Shown here in pieces: positions 1 to 11,303 of a DNA stretch of 64,000 nucleotides. Numbering within the stretch: position 1 is the first letter of the stretch; every line of letters starts with the position of its first letter. Made by a program: the position numbers and the translations under genes. The notes beneath the pieces are model-generated. The model saw nothing but the letters and a program-made list of their open reading frames with translations. It had not been told where the DNA came from and ran no database searches. Origin of the DNA: Euborellia annulipes (Eukaryota > Arthropoda > Insecta > Dermaptera > Anisolabididae); contig JAKCPI010002671.1 in the NCBI GenBank assembly GCA_023213315.1, positions 248,001-312,000 on the forward strand, in the 5' to 3' direction.

Positions 1-157
1 ATATTTTGTTCACAGACAAACAGACCATATCGCGAAAACTACTTTTTTGGATTCATGGGACCTCAAAACGTGTATATCCATCAAAATCTTGACATCGAAT
101 TTTTATATATGTATATTAACATATACATATAGATAAGAGAAAGTAAAAATAGCACCC
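1..157 (-). repeat. dispersed repeat family A, truncated by window edge
   Basis: Reverse-strand copy of the head of family A. It contains the shared words GGTCCCATGAATCC (reverse), ATATCCATCAAAATC and the terminal TAAGAGAAAGTAAAAAT. The same block recurs at 11.3, 23.4, 36.5, 48.5, 51.0 and 52.6 kb. Confidence 0.85.
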
Positions 158-830
158 TAGGAGAGTAAGCAGATTGAACACCAGAAATATACAATATTTG
201 GAAACAATTTAATCCTATTCATAAAAAACAAGCAATAATTAAAAAAGATATGATCCCACTTCCAAAGTCTATAAGGCATCAGGTGCCAAAAAAGACAAAA
301 AAAAATGTATTTCATTGCCAAGGATAGGTTAAAGTTTTAAAACTTTAAAAGTCTGGGGAGCCAAAAGCTTTTACAGAGCTCGAAAATGTGTATATAATAC
401 CCCACCCTCAGGAGTATGCCTATAAAAAAGTATTTAAAAAACTGGTGTAAATGCATAAACCACAAGAATCGTAAATCACCATCACCCCAGATTTGTTTTT
501 ATTTTTATGATAAAATAATTAAATAGTGGTATCACCAACTTTTCTATTCCTAATTTGGTACGATAATTGTCAATAAATTTTTAACATTTTATAATAATTT
601 CAATTTTGTATACTTTCTTCTCAAACAATATGAATAAAAGATGATATGGAAAGAATGAAAAACTCGAGTAGCTATATCAAGATAAATTATTAATACAAAT
701 AAAATAAATACTTAGACCCTTTTCTTCAAAACTTTTCCAATCAAAACATGTTTAAAATAAAATAAAAATAGATTGATTTCAAGTTCAAGGTCACTTGATT
801 GAATGAGTCGATGTTTAAGCAAACAAGCAA
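158..830. other. AT-rich unique DNA, no feature seen
   Basis: AT-rich sequence with A runs. No gene, SINE or inverted repeat was recognised. It ends with GTTCAAGGTCACTTGA near 783-798, which holds a nuclear-receptor type half-site (TCAAGGTCA). Confidence 0.5.
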
Positions 831-1190
831 AGTGGGAGTAACGAACGCCGCTCTATACAGTATAATGTAGATGGAATGCATGTTCGTGTTTGATATGTGT
901 GTATGTGTTAGTACAGGCCGTTGATTGGGGCTGGCAGAGAGAGAGGCTCAGGCATCTGGGGAGGGCGCTCAATAATGCACAAGGCCGTGATTTAGGGGCA
1001 TTGTGCCCGGGAGACATATGGGGGCGACGGGGCCCATTATTTTTACTCAGGACCACCCTTTTCTAGAAGAGAGTGAGAGAGAGAGGAAAACCCGCCTTCA
1101 CCCTTCGCCATCATTCACCTTGCGTTGGGAATTATTTTTCACCTCACAATATCCCTGATTGGCTCTTCGCCTTTTACAGAGAAACGATCC
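831..1190. promoter_or_regulatory. GC-richer unique island, candidate regulatory element
   Basis: Markedly less AT-rich than its flanks and not matched elsewhere in the window. It holds GAGAG tracts at about 935 and 1073-1085 (GAGA-factor type), GCCAT at 1107-1111 (Pho/YY1 core), and an inverted CCAAT box (ATTGG) near 1158. GAGA plus Pho sites are typical of Polycomb response elements, but the motifs are short and the call is inference. Spurious short frames here look non-coding. Confidence 0.3.
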
Positions 1191-1506
1191 ATCTTCACTT
1201 TTTTTTTTTTTTTAAAGAAATGGGATACCCTCTATCTTATTAGGGTCCGAAAATCGTGTTTGAGATATTAACATATTTAGATTTATAAAGGAGTAGGGAA
1301 TTCTTAAATTCTTCCATAAATAATCAAATATTTTCGCTGGTTTTTCCTCTTATTCGATAAAATAAATTAAGTAAAATACAACAAGAGTCCTTCAAATTGA
1401 AAAATAAAATAAATCTGACTCTGGGTGAATATTCACTTCTTTTTATAAACTCATGTACAGACGCAGCAACAAATGCCTGAGTGAGAAGAGACTTTTGTTT
1501 AAATTT
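1191..1506. other. AT-rich DNA, no feature seen
   Basis: Begins with a T run at about 1200-1213. No coding or repeat signal was recognised up to the SINE at 1507. Confidence 0.4.
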
Positions 1507-1672
1507 AAGATTTTTTTTGGCATTTGAGGCCATTTAGAATCCCGTTGATTGGTATCCAATTCAAAAGAAATAAATTTTATGTCTGGGACGGGATGCGAAC
1601 CCTTGACCGTTGGCATCAAAAGGCAAGTAGAGCCTTGAGCTTAGGCAACCAAAATGCTTAGCCGCCAGACGT
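1507..1672 (-). mobile_element. tRNA-like SINE, family B2 (degenerate copy)
   Basis: Reverse-strand copy. GGGACGGGATGCGAACCC near 1585 is a box-B-like pol III promoter element in reverse. It is followed by the shared body word CCGTTGATTGGTATCCAATT and the tail-side word GGCATTTGAGGCCATTTAGA. The same layout occurs at 35.4 kb and, forward, at 25.9 and 37.1 kb. The tRNA-like head is diverged and runs into the low-quality region at 1690. Confidence 0.65.
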
Positions 1673-1689
1673 GTTGTTTTAAGTAGCCT

Positions 1690-1945
1690 ATACCCCCCCG
1701 GGTTTGGGTGGTGGGGGGGGGGTCCCCCCCTCCTACCCCACCCCTCGGGGGTGACCCCGGGAGGTGTTCTTTTTTTTTCCCCCTTTGGGTAACAAGGGGT
1801 TTAAATAAAAAATCCCTAACCCCCAAAAAATATTTTTAATATAAAGGTTTTCGTTGTTTTTTTGGGGGGGTTGGGGGGGGAGGGGTGGTGGGTGGGGGGG
1901 TGTGGGTGGGGGGGGGGGGGAAGAAAGGGGGAAAAAAAAAAGTAG
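1690..1945. other. homopolymer-dominated stretch, probable sequence error
   Basis: Long alternating runs of C, G, T and A (for example GGGGGGGG around 1711 and 1865-1920) with almost no normal sequence between. Composition is unlike anything nearby and resembles badly resolved low-coverage sequence. Treat as unreliable. Confidence 0.6.
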
Positions 1946-2167
1946 CCTATTCTATATTTTTATTTATTTATTTTTGAAATTTGGGGGAGGGTGTTTAAAT
2001 ATATAAAAATACAATCCAAAAGTTAAGGAAGATCCAACTCTCCCAAGGGCGGATACAAGGGAGGGGATAAAGGGGGTAATTATCCCCCCACCCCGAGATT
2101 TGAAAATTTTTCGGAAAAAAATTTTATTTTTAATGTAAAATCAAGTACAGAATGCGCCTTTAAATTA

Positions 2168-2217
2168 CCGAAATTAAGAAAAAATTGTGTACTGTGCGAC
2201 CAGTCACACCAGATTAC
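2168..2217 (+). repeat. family A terminal arm remnant
   Basis: TTGTGTACTGTGCGACCAGT then CACACCAGAT is the distal arm of the terminal hairpin of family A seen whole at 25.4 and 51.5 kb. The flanks (1946-2167 and 2218-2487) are AT-rich with nothing recognised. Confidence 0.7.
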
Positions 2218-2495
2218 CCCCGGGGTCCCCGAGAAACTCCTCTGGCTCCGCCCTTGACCCCTTCTCAAGAAAATATTTTAAAAGAACCCTCTCAAAGGCA
2301 AAAGTTTTATTAAAATTTCTTTAATATGTAATTTGTCGCGGGTCATTTATAGGGTTGCTGATATTTATATTTTAAGAATTCCGAACCTAAATACAATTGA
2401 TAAAATACCGGTATATTGGGAGAGAAATTCAGATATATTAGGCCTATATAAATTAAATATGAAAAAAATCCTGCTAGAAAAAAAATCGCTTTACC

Positions 2496-2739
2496 CAGGG
2501 GGATATAGAAATTTTTTTCGGGGGGCCTGAACTCAAAAATTTTTGTGCGGAAAATTTTTTTTTAAGAAACAAAATTTTTTTCACACGAAATTTTTTGCGG
2601 AACATTTTTTCTTTTGCGGAATCAATGTTTTCCACCCTGCGGAAAAATTTATTGCGCTGATGTCTGTATATCCCTATATATGTATATGTGTTTGGGAAAT
2701 TTCGGGGGGCCCTCGCCCCCCCCCTTAGATACGCCCCTG
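2496..2739. mobile_element. non-autonomous hAT-type element with perfect 8-bp target duplication
   Basis: Terminal inverted repeats CAGGGGGATATAG / reverse complement CAGGGGCGTATCTAAG. The element is flanked by a perfect 8-bp direct repeat GCTTTACC (2488-2495 and 2740-2747). An 8-bp duplication and CAGGGGCG-type ends are hAT hallmarks. At 244 bp with no transposase it is a MITE. Runs such as TTTTGCGG recur inside. Confidence 0.82.
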
Positions 2740-2747
2740 GCTTTACC

Positions 2748-3344
2748 TCTTGAAGAGAAAAAGTATATTTTAAGTTTTCCCTAAATTATTTTTTTATTTG
2801 ATAATTCTGATCCCCTATTTTCTATGATTTATTTTATTTATTTACCATTGGTGAAAAAAAACACTCCGATTTTCTTCCTCGTCTTATTTTTAATGGTAAT
2901 TAATCATAATTCCCAATTAAATTCGCATAAAGTTAATATTAATAAATCACATCTATGAGATAATAAGCAATTCAATATTCGTAAACACATTTTATTACAC
3001 ATTAATGTTTATTGTGAATAGATAGTAAAGAATTAGGAAGCTACTTTACGCATTTTATTACTTGACTTTTTTTTTCTCGTCGTGTCCCTGACCGTCATTA
3101 AAGATGAACAAACAAAAAAAATTACACTTTATCCCAATTATCAAAACAAATATGGAAAGTGAATTAATAATAATGATTATAATAAAATTGACATAAACTT
3201 TTATTTTTTTTTGCTAGAGAGATGTGCCCCCTTAATAGTCGCGTCTACCTAGCAGCTACGCCCGTGAATAATGATTTCAATCTCAAATTTTGTTCAAATA
3301 TTTATTATTATTTATAAAAAAAAGCAAGAAATGCCTGAACCCAC
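2748..3344. other. AT-rich DNA, no gene seen
   Basis: AT-rich throughout. GCTACGCCCGTGAATAAT near 3255 resembles a hAT end, but no partner end or duplication was found. Confidence 0.45.
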
Positions 3345-3475
3345 AATAGATAATATATATTACAACGGTTATCGTTAAAGTCTTAAATAGCCTAAGTTGT
3401 CGAAAAGACTGTGTGAATGTGTGTGTGAGTGTGAGTGCGAATGAGAAAAAAGTGTGAATGTTTTTTATAAAAAAC
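3345..3475 (+). mobile_element. tRNA-derived SINE family B, 5'-truncated tail
   Basis: Contains the family B tail ACGGTTATCGTTAAAGTCTT, the conserved GTTGTCGAAAAGACTGTGTG and the GTGTGAGTGTGAGTG tract found in full copies at 14.8 and 18.0 kb. The tRNA-like head is missing, as expected for incomplete reverse transcription. Confidence 0.8.
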
Positions 3476-3769
3476 AAAAAAAAAAGCAATAAAAATTTGT
3501 TTATAATAATTAAATGTATAACCAAAAGATTTTTTTTTTAATCTACTGCCCTGGATTCAATTTAAGTTCATCTTATCGCGGGAATAAAATTTTACTAGAA
3601 AAATTTATAGGTCTACTCACAAATAGCAAAAAATTTTATTTTACTATAGTTCCAACCCTTAAAACTCACCCCTATAACGAGCCTTATAATCATCATTATC
3701 GAGAGATAAATATTGAAAAATTTATTTCAATTTTTTTTTTTTTAATATTAATAATTTCTTTATGATACT

Positions 3770-4345
3770 ATATCTATCGTCTCGATTTAGGGGATGTCAA
3801 AGAGAAAGGGGGGGAGGGGGTAAGAACGAACATGGCATTTGCAGGACCTCATTCACACAAGCAGAAATTTTACGAAAAAATATTTAATTAATGATATTAT
3901 TAAATTTTTTTTTATTTATTAAGAAAAAAATAGTATTTTGATTTTTTTAGAAGGGATATTTGTACCCTATCTCACCCCACTAATTATAGTATTTCATCAG
4001 GGGGGTGGGGAAGGAAAAATTTGCAAAAAAATATTTAGTTAATGATATTATTAAATTTTTTTTTATTTATTAAGAAAAAAATAGTATTTTGATTTATTTA
4101 GAAGGGATATTTGAACCCTATCTCACCCCATTAGTAGAGTATTTCATCAGGGGGGAAGGGGGGGTAAGAATAAACAAAACATTTCCACGACTTCATTTAA
4201 GAAGGGAAAATTTTACAAAAAAATATATAGTTAATATTATTAAATTTTTTTTTTATTTAATAAGAAAAAAATAGTATTTTTATTTTTTTAGAAGGGATAT
4301 TTGAACCATATCTCACCCCACTAGTTAGAGTATTTCATCAAGATG
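3770..4345 (+). repeat. tandem array, unit about 150-190 bp, 3-4 copies
   Basis: The blocks GAAGGGATATTTG (3951, 4101 and about 4291), CTATCTCACCCCACTA, GAGTATTTCATCAGGGGGG and GATATTATTAAATTTTTTTT repeat in the same order. Unit length varies because of internal deletion. The first unit at 3780 is diverged. No coding signal was seen. Confidence 0.85.
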
Positions 4346-4867
4346 TTAATTAAAAAAAAAAAAAAAAAAAAATTTAGTGAATTCAATGTGAAGTAAGAGA
4401 GAAAGAAAAATAGATAAATAAATTAATTTTTAATCCGTTATGCAAATGAGAAATGCAAATATTCAATACCTTTAATTTGATGACGCTGATGAGGGTGGTG
4501 AGTTGGGTGGATTAACGTCCCATTGGCACAAATATAAACACAATATAAGAGAAACACTAAACACTTTTGCGAGAGATTATTTCAACCGACCGATTCCGGA
4601 CTCGACTCGAAAGCAACTAAAAGACAGACGACTTTATTATTTAAGTTACCAAAAATAAAAAAATATTAAAAAAGCACTCTTTAAAAAAAATACTTTTTAA
4701 TATTCTTTTATTCAATATTATTTATTTATTTAACCGGCTGACTCATGAATCGATTGGAAAGCAACTAAAAAAAAAATGAATTTGTTCTCAGAGCTCCCAA
4801 ATATAAAAAATATTAAAAAAGTACTCGTTTTAATTTTAATAGTATTTATTTCAATTTATTTTTATAT
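4346..4867. other. AT-rich DNA with paired octamers and an imperfect direct repeat
   Basis: ATGCAAAT occurs twice within 22 bp (about 4440-4461), on the same strand. GAAAGCAACTAAAA occurs at about 4609 and 4758, each followed by a diverged AAATATTAAAAAAGxACTC block, so 4590-4700 and 4735-4830 are an old duplication. Nothing coding was seen. Confidence 0.45.
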
Positions 4868-5640
4868 TCAAGTGAATTTGGACTTAAAATAATTTTTAAA
4901 AGAACTAATTTATTTAACAACCCCCAGAACTCACCCCTTACTAAATAAAATACTACTAATAGTTATTTTTTGTATTTATTTATATATTCGAGTTAATTTG
5001 GACTTGAAATAATTTTTAAAAGGCCTAATTTATTTAACTACCCCCAGAACTCACCCCTTACTAAATAAAATACTACTAATAGTTATTTTTTGTATTTATT
5101 TATATATTCGAGTTAATTTGGACTTGAAATAATTTTTAAAAGGCCTAATTTATTTAACTACCCCCAGAACTCACCCCTTACTAAATAAAATACTACTAAT
5201 AGTTATTTTTTGTATTTATTTATATATTCGAGTTAATTTGGACTTAAAATAATTTTTAAAAGGCCCAATTTATTTAACTACCCCTAGAACTTACCCCTTA
5301 GTAAATAAAATACTTCTATTAGTTATTTTTTGTATTTAATTATAAATTCGAGTTAATTGGGACTTAAAATAATTTTTAAAAGACCTGATTTATTTAACTA
5401 CCCCCAGAACTCACCCCTTACTAAATAAAATACTCCTAATAGTTATTTTTTGTATTTAATTATTTGTTCGAGTTAATTTGGAATTAAAATAATTTTTTAA
5501 AGACATAACACCTCTAAAACTCCCCAAATTCCCCCTTACTAAATAAAGTACTTCTAATATATTTTTTTTTAATTTATTTATTTTTTGGGTTTAATTTGGA
5601 ATAAAAAAATTTTTTTTAAGATTTAATTTATTTATCCACC
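4868..5640 (+). repeat. tandem array, 120-bp unit, about 6 copies
   Basis: Units starting near 4870, 4980, 5100, 5220, 5340, 5460 and 5580 share CCCCCAGAACTCACCCCTTA, CTAAATAAAATACTACTAAT and ATTTGGACTTGAAATAATTT. The period is 120 bp. Central units (about 4981-5220) are almost identical while both edges are diverged, the usual pattern for a satellite kept homogeneous in its middle. Confidence 0.93.
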
Positions 5641-6895
5641 TAAAAATGTCATTCGTCCCTAGTAAATATTTTTACAAATATTTAATTATTTATTACAACA
5701 CCTTTTGAATTACATTTAATTAAATTTTATTATATTTATATACTGTATATATCTAAATTTTCCGTAAGATTATCTCGTCCTTTAAAAGAGCAAATCAACG
5801 ATAAAATTTAATTAAAAAAAAATAAACATAAAATATTTTAACTAAAATTTTTCAAATTAAAGTTTAAGAATAAAAACAAAAGATGATGATGATGATTTTA
5901 ATTCAACAACAACAAAATATCCGGCTCATAAAAAAGACAACTCAACGAAAATTTTAAGGACAATTCTTCAACTTAAAACACTTAACTGTTACTTAAAAAA
6001 TTTTTAACAACTCTTTTAAAAAGTTTATCTATAAAATAAAAGGGATGAAAAAGTATTCCAATAATTCCATAAGGGTGTAAAAAAATGGATATACATTTAT
6101 ATATATATTTTACATCTGTTTCAATTTATTTAAAGCAAACACTATTTTTTTTTCTCCCACTATCAGAGGTTATACTCACAATTCACTCATAAGTTATTTA
6201 GTGTATTTTTTTATTAATATTTTTATTTATTTTTAAGATAGTAATGTCAAGGTTATCATTTTAAGTATATTATCATCACTATATGAAATACGGATATTTT
6301 ATATTTATGTGAATGTGATAATGTAAGAAAAAATTAGAAAATAAATGGATTATTGAAAATTTATGAAAATTAAGGAAGAAAAAATTTTAATAATCCAGAG
6401 ATTAAAGTTTCGCTTTCTGACCAAAATTTTTTTAAATCTAATGACTGAAGGGAATAACAACACCAAAATTTTTGTGTCAAACCCAAAAGTCTAGCAACGT
6501 TGAACTTTGGATGAGTGACCCCGAGGAACAAGACTGTGAAAAGTCATCGATTTAATGCATATAATTCTAAATTTCTCTCCTATGCAGCTAAAAAGAGCAT
6601 AAATGAAATTAATTATTGGCCTATTTTGCAAATTATCCAAATGTAAATATTGTATATTATTGATATAAGAGAGTGCCAAAAATAAATTTAAATATCAGCT
6701 CAGAATCAAATTAACATTACAGTGAAAAAAATCTTGAGTGCAAGCAAACCCACAAATTGACGCACAGTATTTAAATTTGTATTTATTCATTTTATTATAC
6801 TTTTTTTCTCTCTAAGAATTTAAGAAAGTATTTTTATAAGTGTGGTGTTCGATTGGGTAAACCTCGTCCTGTTTTGAGTAGATGTCCTAGTTATT
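5641..6895. other. AT-rich DNA, no feature seen
   Basis: Long AT-rich tract with a short GAT microsatellite (5883-5896). No element was recognised. GAGTGACCCCGAGGAACAAG at 6512 resembles GGTGACCCGGAGGAATAAAA at 43805, a possible shared repeat fragment. Confidence 0.4.
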
Positions 6896-7015
6896 TTTGT
6901 GACAGCTAATATATTCCAAAGACTTCCTCTCCTCGTTGGCCAATTGACGTTTTGTCAGACATGGCCATCAAACCCCTCCCTGCTGCACGAGGCACTCTTC
7001 GAGTGGGAAACACAA
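6896..7015. promoter_or_regulatory. small GC-richer unique island
   Basis: About 120 bp of balanced composition inside AT-rich DNA. It holds GGCCAATTGACG near 6938 (CCAAT on the plus strand) and ATGGCCATCAAACC near 6961, with Pho-type GCCAT on both strands. It does not match any repeat here. Regulatory role is inference. Confidence 0.22.
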
Positions 7016-8360
7016 AAAAAAAACAACCGATCCCATTGTGCCTAAAGAAAATACATCAATTTATAAACCATGTTAAACCATTCAAAAATTACTAGCGACT
7101 TGAATATACAACATTCTTTTGTCGTAGAAAAAAATGCTACAAATGGGAATGATACATCATTGCCTAATTTAATAATAAACCCTAAGAGACAAAAGGATTA
7201 AAGACATTTTTTTCTAATAAAGTATAATAAAATAAATCGTGGAAAATATTTTATTTAAATAATAAAAAATCTTATTATACGGGGTTGTTTGAAAATAAAC
7301 AATATCAGACAAAATTACAAATTATTTGTAAGATTTTATATATAAAAGTTTATAATATGTAGGATTATTATTTCTATTATAAAATTGTTTTTATTGAATC
7401 AAATGTATATTCATGAAATTTATTATAATAAAATATAAGAAACCATTTTTTTTTTGTCAGTTATTTATTTTATTTTTTTAAATTTTACCTTATTAATAAA
7501 ATTCGCAATTCGCATGCACAGTTTTTGAAAATATTATTTTATTTATTTACTTTTTTTTAATTTAATTTAATAATGTTAATTTTAATTTATTTTTTAATTT
7601 TTTTTGTTAATTTAGTATAATAACCCTTTTCTTTGCTCTAGGGGCGGAAAATTGGCGCCATGACCAAGGTACAGTGATTTTGGTTATCAAAATTAATTTT
7701 TTTTTTCTTAATTATTAACCAAATACTAAAAAAATTTATTATGGTTGAGGAATTTAATAATAATTTGTAGAATTTTGTTTTGCGGGTTGTGTGCTGCAAA
7801 GGGGTAAAGTGAAGATTGCAATTAATAAATTTATAGTTTTTGTTTCCTGGAAGATATACAACCCAAATGACTGATTTGATTAATTAAGATCTTCTAAAAG
7901 AGGAATTGTTAATTTCACTGATCGACAAGGTTTTCTTCACAATAAATCTGTTTAGTGAATTTAGTATATTTTTTTATACTGAATTCAGATATGTAGTTAG
8001 AATTTTTCCATCAGGCACAGTTTTAGAAATAAAAAGAAAAATACATTTTAATAGAAAATGTTCTCTAAAACGGCTTTTATTTTGAATTTTGAAGATTTTT
8101 TTAATGTGACACCCCTTAAAAATATGCATATAGTTATAATACATATAAATTTTAAGTTTCAGCCCAATCGAAGATCATTTAGACATGCCGCAAACGACTT
8201 AAAGTTTAGAAAAAACGAATTTTTTTTTTTTTTTTTTTTGGACTCCCCTAAAACAATTTTAGGTATCTCTGAATACAAAAAAGATATATTTACTTTATTA
8301 ATCGGTTATAAACAAAACAGTTATCAGTCTGGTAAAAAAAAAAACCTTGAAAATCAAAAT
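7016..8360. other. AT-rich DNA, no feature seen
   Basis: AT-rich with T and A runs. A short frame at 8058-8393 runs into the MITE at 8361 and is low in complexity. I do not regard it as coding. Confidence 0.45.
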
Positions 8361-8780
8361 AATTCTCTAATAAAAACAGACGATAAAATTTAAAATAAAC
8401 AAATGGATGTTAAAAAGTAATGTAAAAAAAAATCAGCGTTAAAAAAATGCTATTCTCTAAATAAAGTTTTAACAGCGACGTTAACATGTTGCTTTTATTT
8501 TAAAGCTATCAAAATCATAACCTTACTTTTTAGATTAAGTACGCCATTTTTATTTTAAACCGACGTTAAAATATTAAAGGCACCCCTTAGACATGGCATT
8601 AATTTTTAATATTATTTACTAAATGTTAAGGCTTTGGCATTAAAGTTTTTGTTTACAGAATAGTTATTTGAGGCAAGGAAACTTTGTTTTAGAGAATAGC
8701 ATTTTCTAACCCTGATTTTTTTTACATTACTTTTTAACACCCATTTGTTTATTTTAAATTTTAACGTCTGATTAATAGAT
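8361..8780. mobile_element. MITE family C, copy 1 (long inverted repeats)
   Basis: The left arm (8376-8457: CAGACGATAAAATTTAAAAT ... AATGCTATTCTC) is the reverse complement of the right arm (about 8693-8770: GAGAATAGCATTTTC ... AACGTCTG). The central part matches the second copy at 14051-14430 (shared AACATGTTGCTTTTATTT and CATAACCTTACTTTTTA). No transposase. The superfamily is not determined. Confidence 0.85.
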
Positions 8781-9210
8781 CTGAATAAGAGCTGTTTTAG
8801 AGCACATTTTTTATTAAAATTTATTTTTCTCTAATTTCTAAAATTGTGCCTGATGGGGCTAAACTAAAATTATTAATTCATCATGAAAAATAGTTCCTAA
8901 ATCTCATATCTTTATTCTTGTCAAAGAAAAAAAAGTTTATTTTAGTCGACCAGTGTTATATTTAACAAATATGCACGTGTTTCATTCAGGAAACAAAAAT
9001 CCAAGAAATTTATTCGTTTTGTCAATCTGCACATTGCCTTATTTTCGCAAACTATCTATAACAAATGAGTTTTTTATTTATTTAATATTATATTAATCTC
9101 TGAAACTTTTATTTCGCTTTATATGGTGTGAGAGAGGCAACTAATCTTTTTATTTATTTATTTATTTAACTCTAAACATCCTATGAATAATATATAAGTG
9201 GGATTTGAAT
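8781..9210. other. AT-rich DNA, no feature seen
   Basis: AT-rich. (TTTA) repeats lie around 9150-9168. Nothing else was recognised. Confidence 0.4.
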
Positions 9211-9560
9211 TCAGTTTCGAGGTTGTAGAGTATTTTGTATGGTGGTTGACAGACGCGACGCGATTTCGTCGTCGTCGTTGGCGCCGGCACTCGGCCTGCG
9301 TGCCAGACACGTGCAATTGATCCGTCGTCCCTCAGGAGTTCTCGCCGGAAACCGGAACCGAAAATTTAGACAGAGTACCCAATTTGCATGCACATCGTGA
9401 TACCTTGCTCTATCCCACACAGACACGCATACACACACACATACTGCATTCTAGACAGACACAAACAGACTCACGATTGATATTCGAGATGGATATAAAT
9501 CCATGACCCCGAAACGAGTTTTAATTACTCATTTGTATCGATTACAAATAACATTTAATT
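9211..9560. promoter_or_regulatory. GC-richer unique island, candidate regulatory element
   Basis: Non-repetitive and balanced in composition. It contains GTCGTCGTCGTTGGCGCCGG, an E-box CACGTG (near 9308), an inverted octamer ATTTGCAT (near 9383), a CA-rich stretch (9420-9445), and homeodomain-type ATTGATAT and TTTTAATTACTC downstream. A minus-strand frame of 75 codons spans it but shows no recognisable domain. Regulatory function is inference. Confidence 0.3.
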
Positions 9561-9880
9561 AGATGATCAATTTTAATTTAGAAATAAAAATGTATAGAGA
9601 GAGAGAGAGAGAAAAAAAAAGAATCAAATCAAATTTTATTGGTTACATAAAGAAATAAGTAGGTGAATCGTCAAGGACATGTTATGATGCCATTTAGTAT
9701 AATCTGAATATCATCTTTCTTTTAAGTGGTTATAATCACTATACATTTACGTTTTAACTATTATGCTAACAAAACATCTAACACTTAGTTGAAAAAATAC
9801 ATTTATTATAAACATTGCTAACCAGCAGTATCGTTAATATTACATTTTCTACTTAATTGATTTAGAATTTCATGATTATT
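9561..9880. other. AT-rich DNA with GA microsatellite
   Basis: A (GA)n tract lies at about 9596-9612. Otherwise no feature was seen. Confidence 0.4.
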
Positions 9881-10003
9881 TTAAGCTTCACACAGATTCC
9901 AGGTTTAGGTAGATGGATTTTTCAAGTTATAAATAAAGAAAAATAAAATTTATTAAAAATTAATTAATTAAAAAGTTAAACCTGGAATCTGTGTGAAGCT
10001 TAA
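9881..10003. repeat. inverted repeat with 27-bp perfect arms
   Basis: TTAAGCTTCACACAGATTCC plus AGGTTTA (9881-9907) is exactly inverted at 9977-10003, with a 69-bp AT-rich spacer. TTCATGATTATT occurs just before the left arm and again at about 10040, possibly an old target duplication. It is probably a small MITE. Confidence 0.85.
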
Positions 10004-10078
10004 ATTAAATCACCTGGTTTGAGATCCTGTGTAATTAATTCATGATTATTGTTATTAGAAATAAAAGACATTTTTTCT

Positions 10079-10247
10079 GCATAAATCGTAGTTTATTTTA
10101 ACAAACAAACAATATAATACAAAATGTGTTATCAATTACAATGAAATACACTTTTATTTTAATTATTATATGTTTATATTATTGTAATTAATAACACTTT
10201 TTGTATTATATTATCATTTGTTTGTTAAAATAAACCACGATTTATGC
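10079..10247. repeat. foldback element with arms of about 65 bp
   Basis: GCATAAATCGTAGTTTATTT (10079 onward) pairs with AAATAAACCACGATTTATGC ending at 10247, apart from a mismatch (the first strand continues AACAAACAAACAATATAATA). Arms are about 90% complementary around an AT-rich loop. MITE-like, with no target duplication recognised. Confidence 0.85.
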
Positions 10248-10424
10248 CAAAAAAAAATATTTTTTAATTTTTGGGAGCTAATTTCTTTGATATTAAACAC
10301 AACTCAAAAATTCTTAATTTCAGCTTTTTGTCATAATTTGACTATATTTTAAAGTAACATAGCCTTTTTTTAAGAAACTATCTAACTTACAATAATATAA
10401 AATTCAACTCTGATAAACATAGGC

Positions 10425-10670
10425 TTAGCCAGAAATTTTTGATGGGGGGAGGGGGGGTTTCAAGAAAATTTATTCAGATTATTTTAGGACATTTATAAAT
10501 CATTTTTTTTTTTTTTTTAGTTAGAGTAAATTATTATATTTTACTTTCTCTTACCCTATATGAAATATAATAATATAATTTGTATTATGGAGCTTAAATA
10601 TCTAGTCATGGCTTGGGTCCCATGGGGGGTTTGAACTCCTAAAACCCCCCTCTGCCAAATGGCCTATGAA
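10425..10670 (+). mobile_element. hAT-like MITE fragment (family G), copy 1
   Basis: Shares with 54964-55205 the words CCAGAAATTTTTGATGGGGGG, TTTATAAATCATTTT, TAGAGTAAATTATTA, TTAAATATCTAGTC and GGCTTGGGT. The ends of this copy are diverged and no clear duplication is visible. Confidence 0.75.
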
Positions 10671-11303
10671 TAGAAATGTATGTAAAGCCAAGAAAATAAA
10701 GTTATATGCCACACAAAATAAGTTTAGGTCTATATGCTAAAACAGACCTCACGAATATTTTTTTTTAAATAGCTATTTTTCAATATTTACACCCAACTCT
10801 TTTTTACACAACAGATATGCTCATTAGAAAACCGTGTAAAAAATACATTAGATATATAGCAAATTTGGGGATATTTTGAAAATAACGTTGAAAAAACTCT
10901 AAACAATTTCCCAAAAAGTCGTCAAAAAAGTAATAATGAGACAAAAACGACTCATTTTTATTAAAAAAAAAAAAAAAAAAAAAAAAAATGGTCGGCATGT
11001 AGGCCTACAAACAGTGAAAATTCAGTACATAAGTACAACTTATATTCTGAGCAGAGTATCCCTCCAATCCAGTATATCAATACATATGTTTCTGTTACCT
11101 TTTTTTTTTTTTTTTTTTAATTAACGACGGTTTTACAAGCGATAAATTTACCGAACATAAGATTAATTCTTAAAATTTATTATTATATTGATATATAGGG
11201 AATGATAACAATTCAACATTATTTTTAAAATTTAATACATTATTAATTAAATTTTAATATAGATAAAGAGATTTTATGTTTACCAGTTTCATGCATATTT
11301 TTA
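10671..11303. other. AT-rich DNA with long A and T runs
   Basis: An A run at 10962-10988 and a T run at 11101-11119 lie here. Short frames across them are low-complexity artefacts. Nothing else was seen. Confidence 0.4.

Noticed and set aside
4868..5640. CRISPR-like array
   Set aside because: The units are 120 bp and repeat throughout, with no unique spacers. The host is an animal, so this is a satellite.
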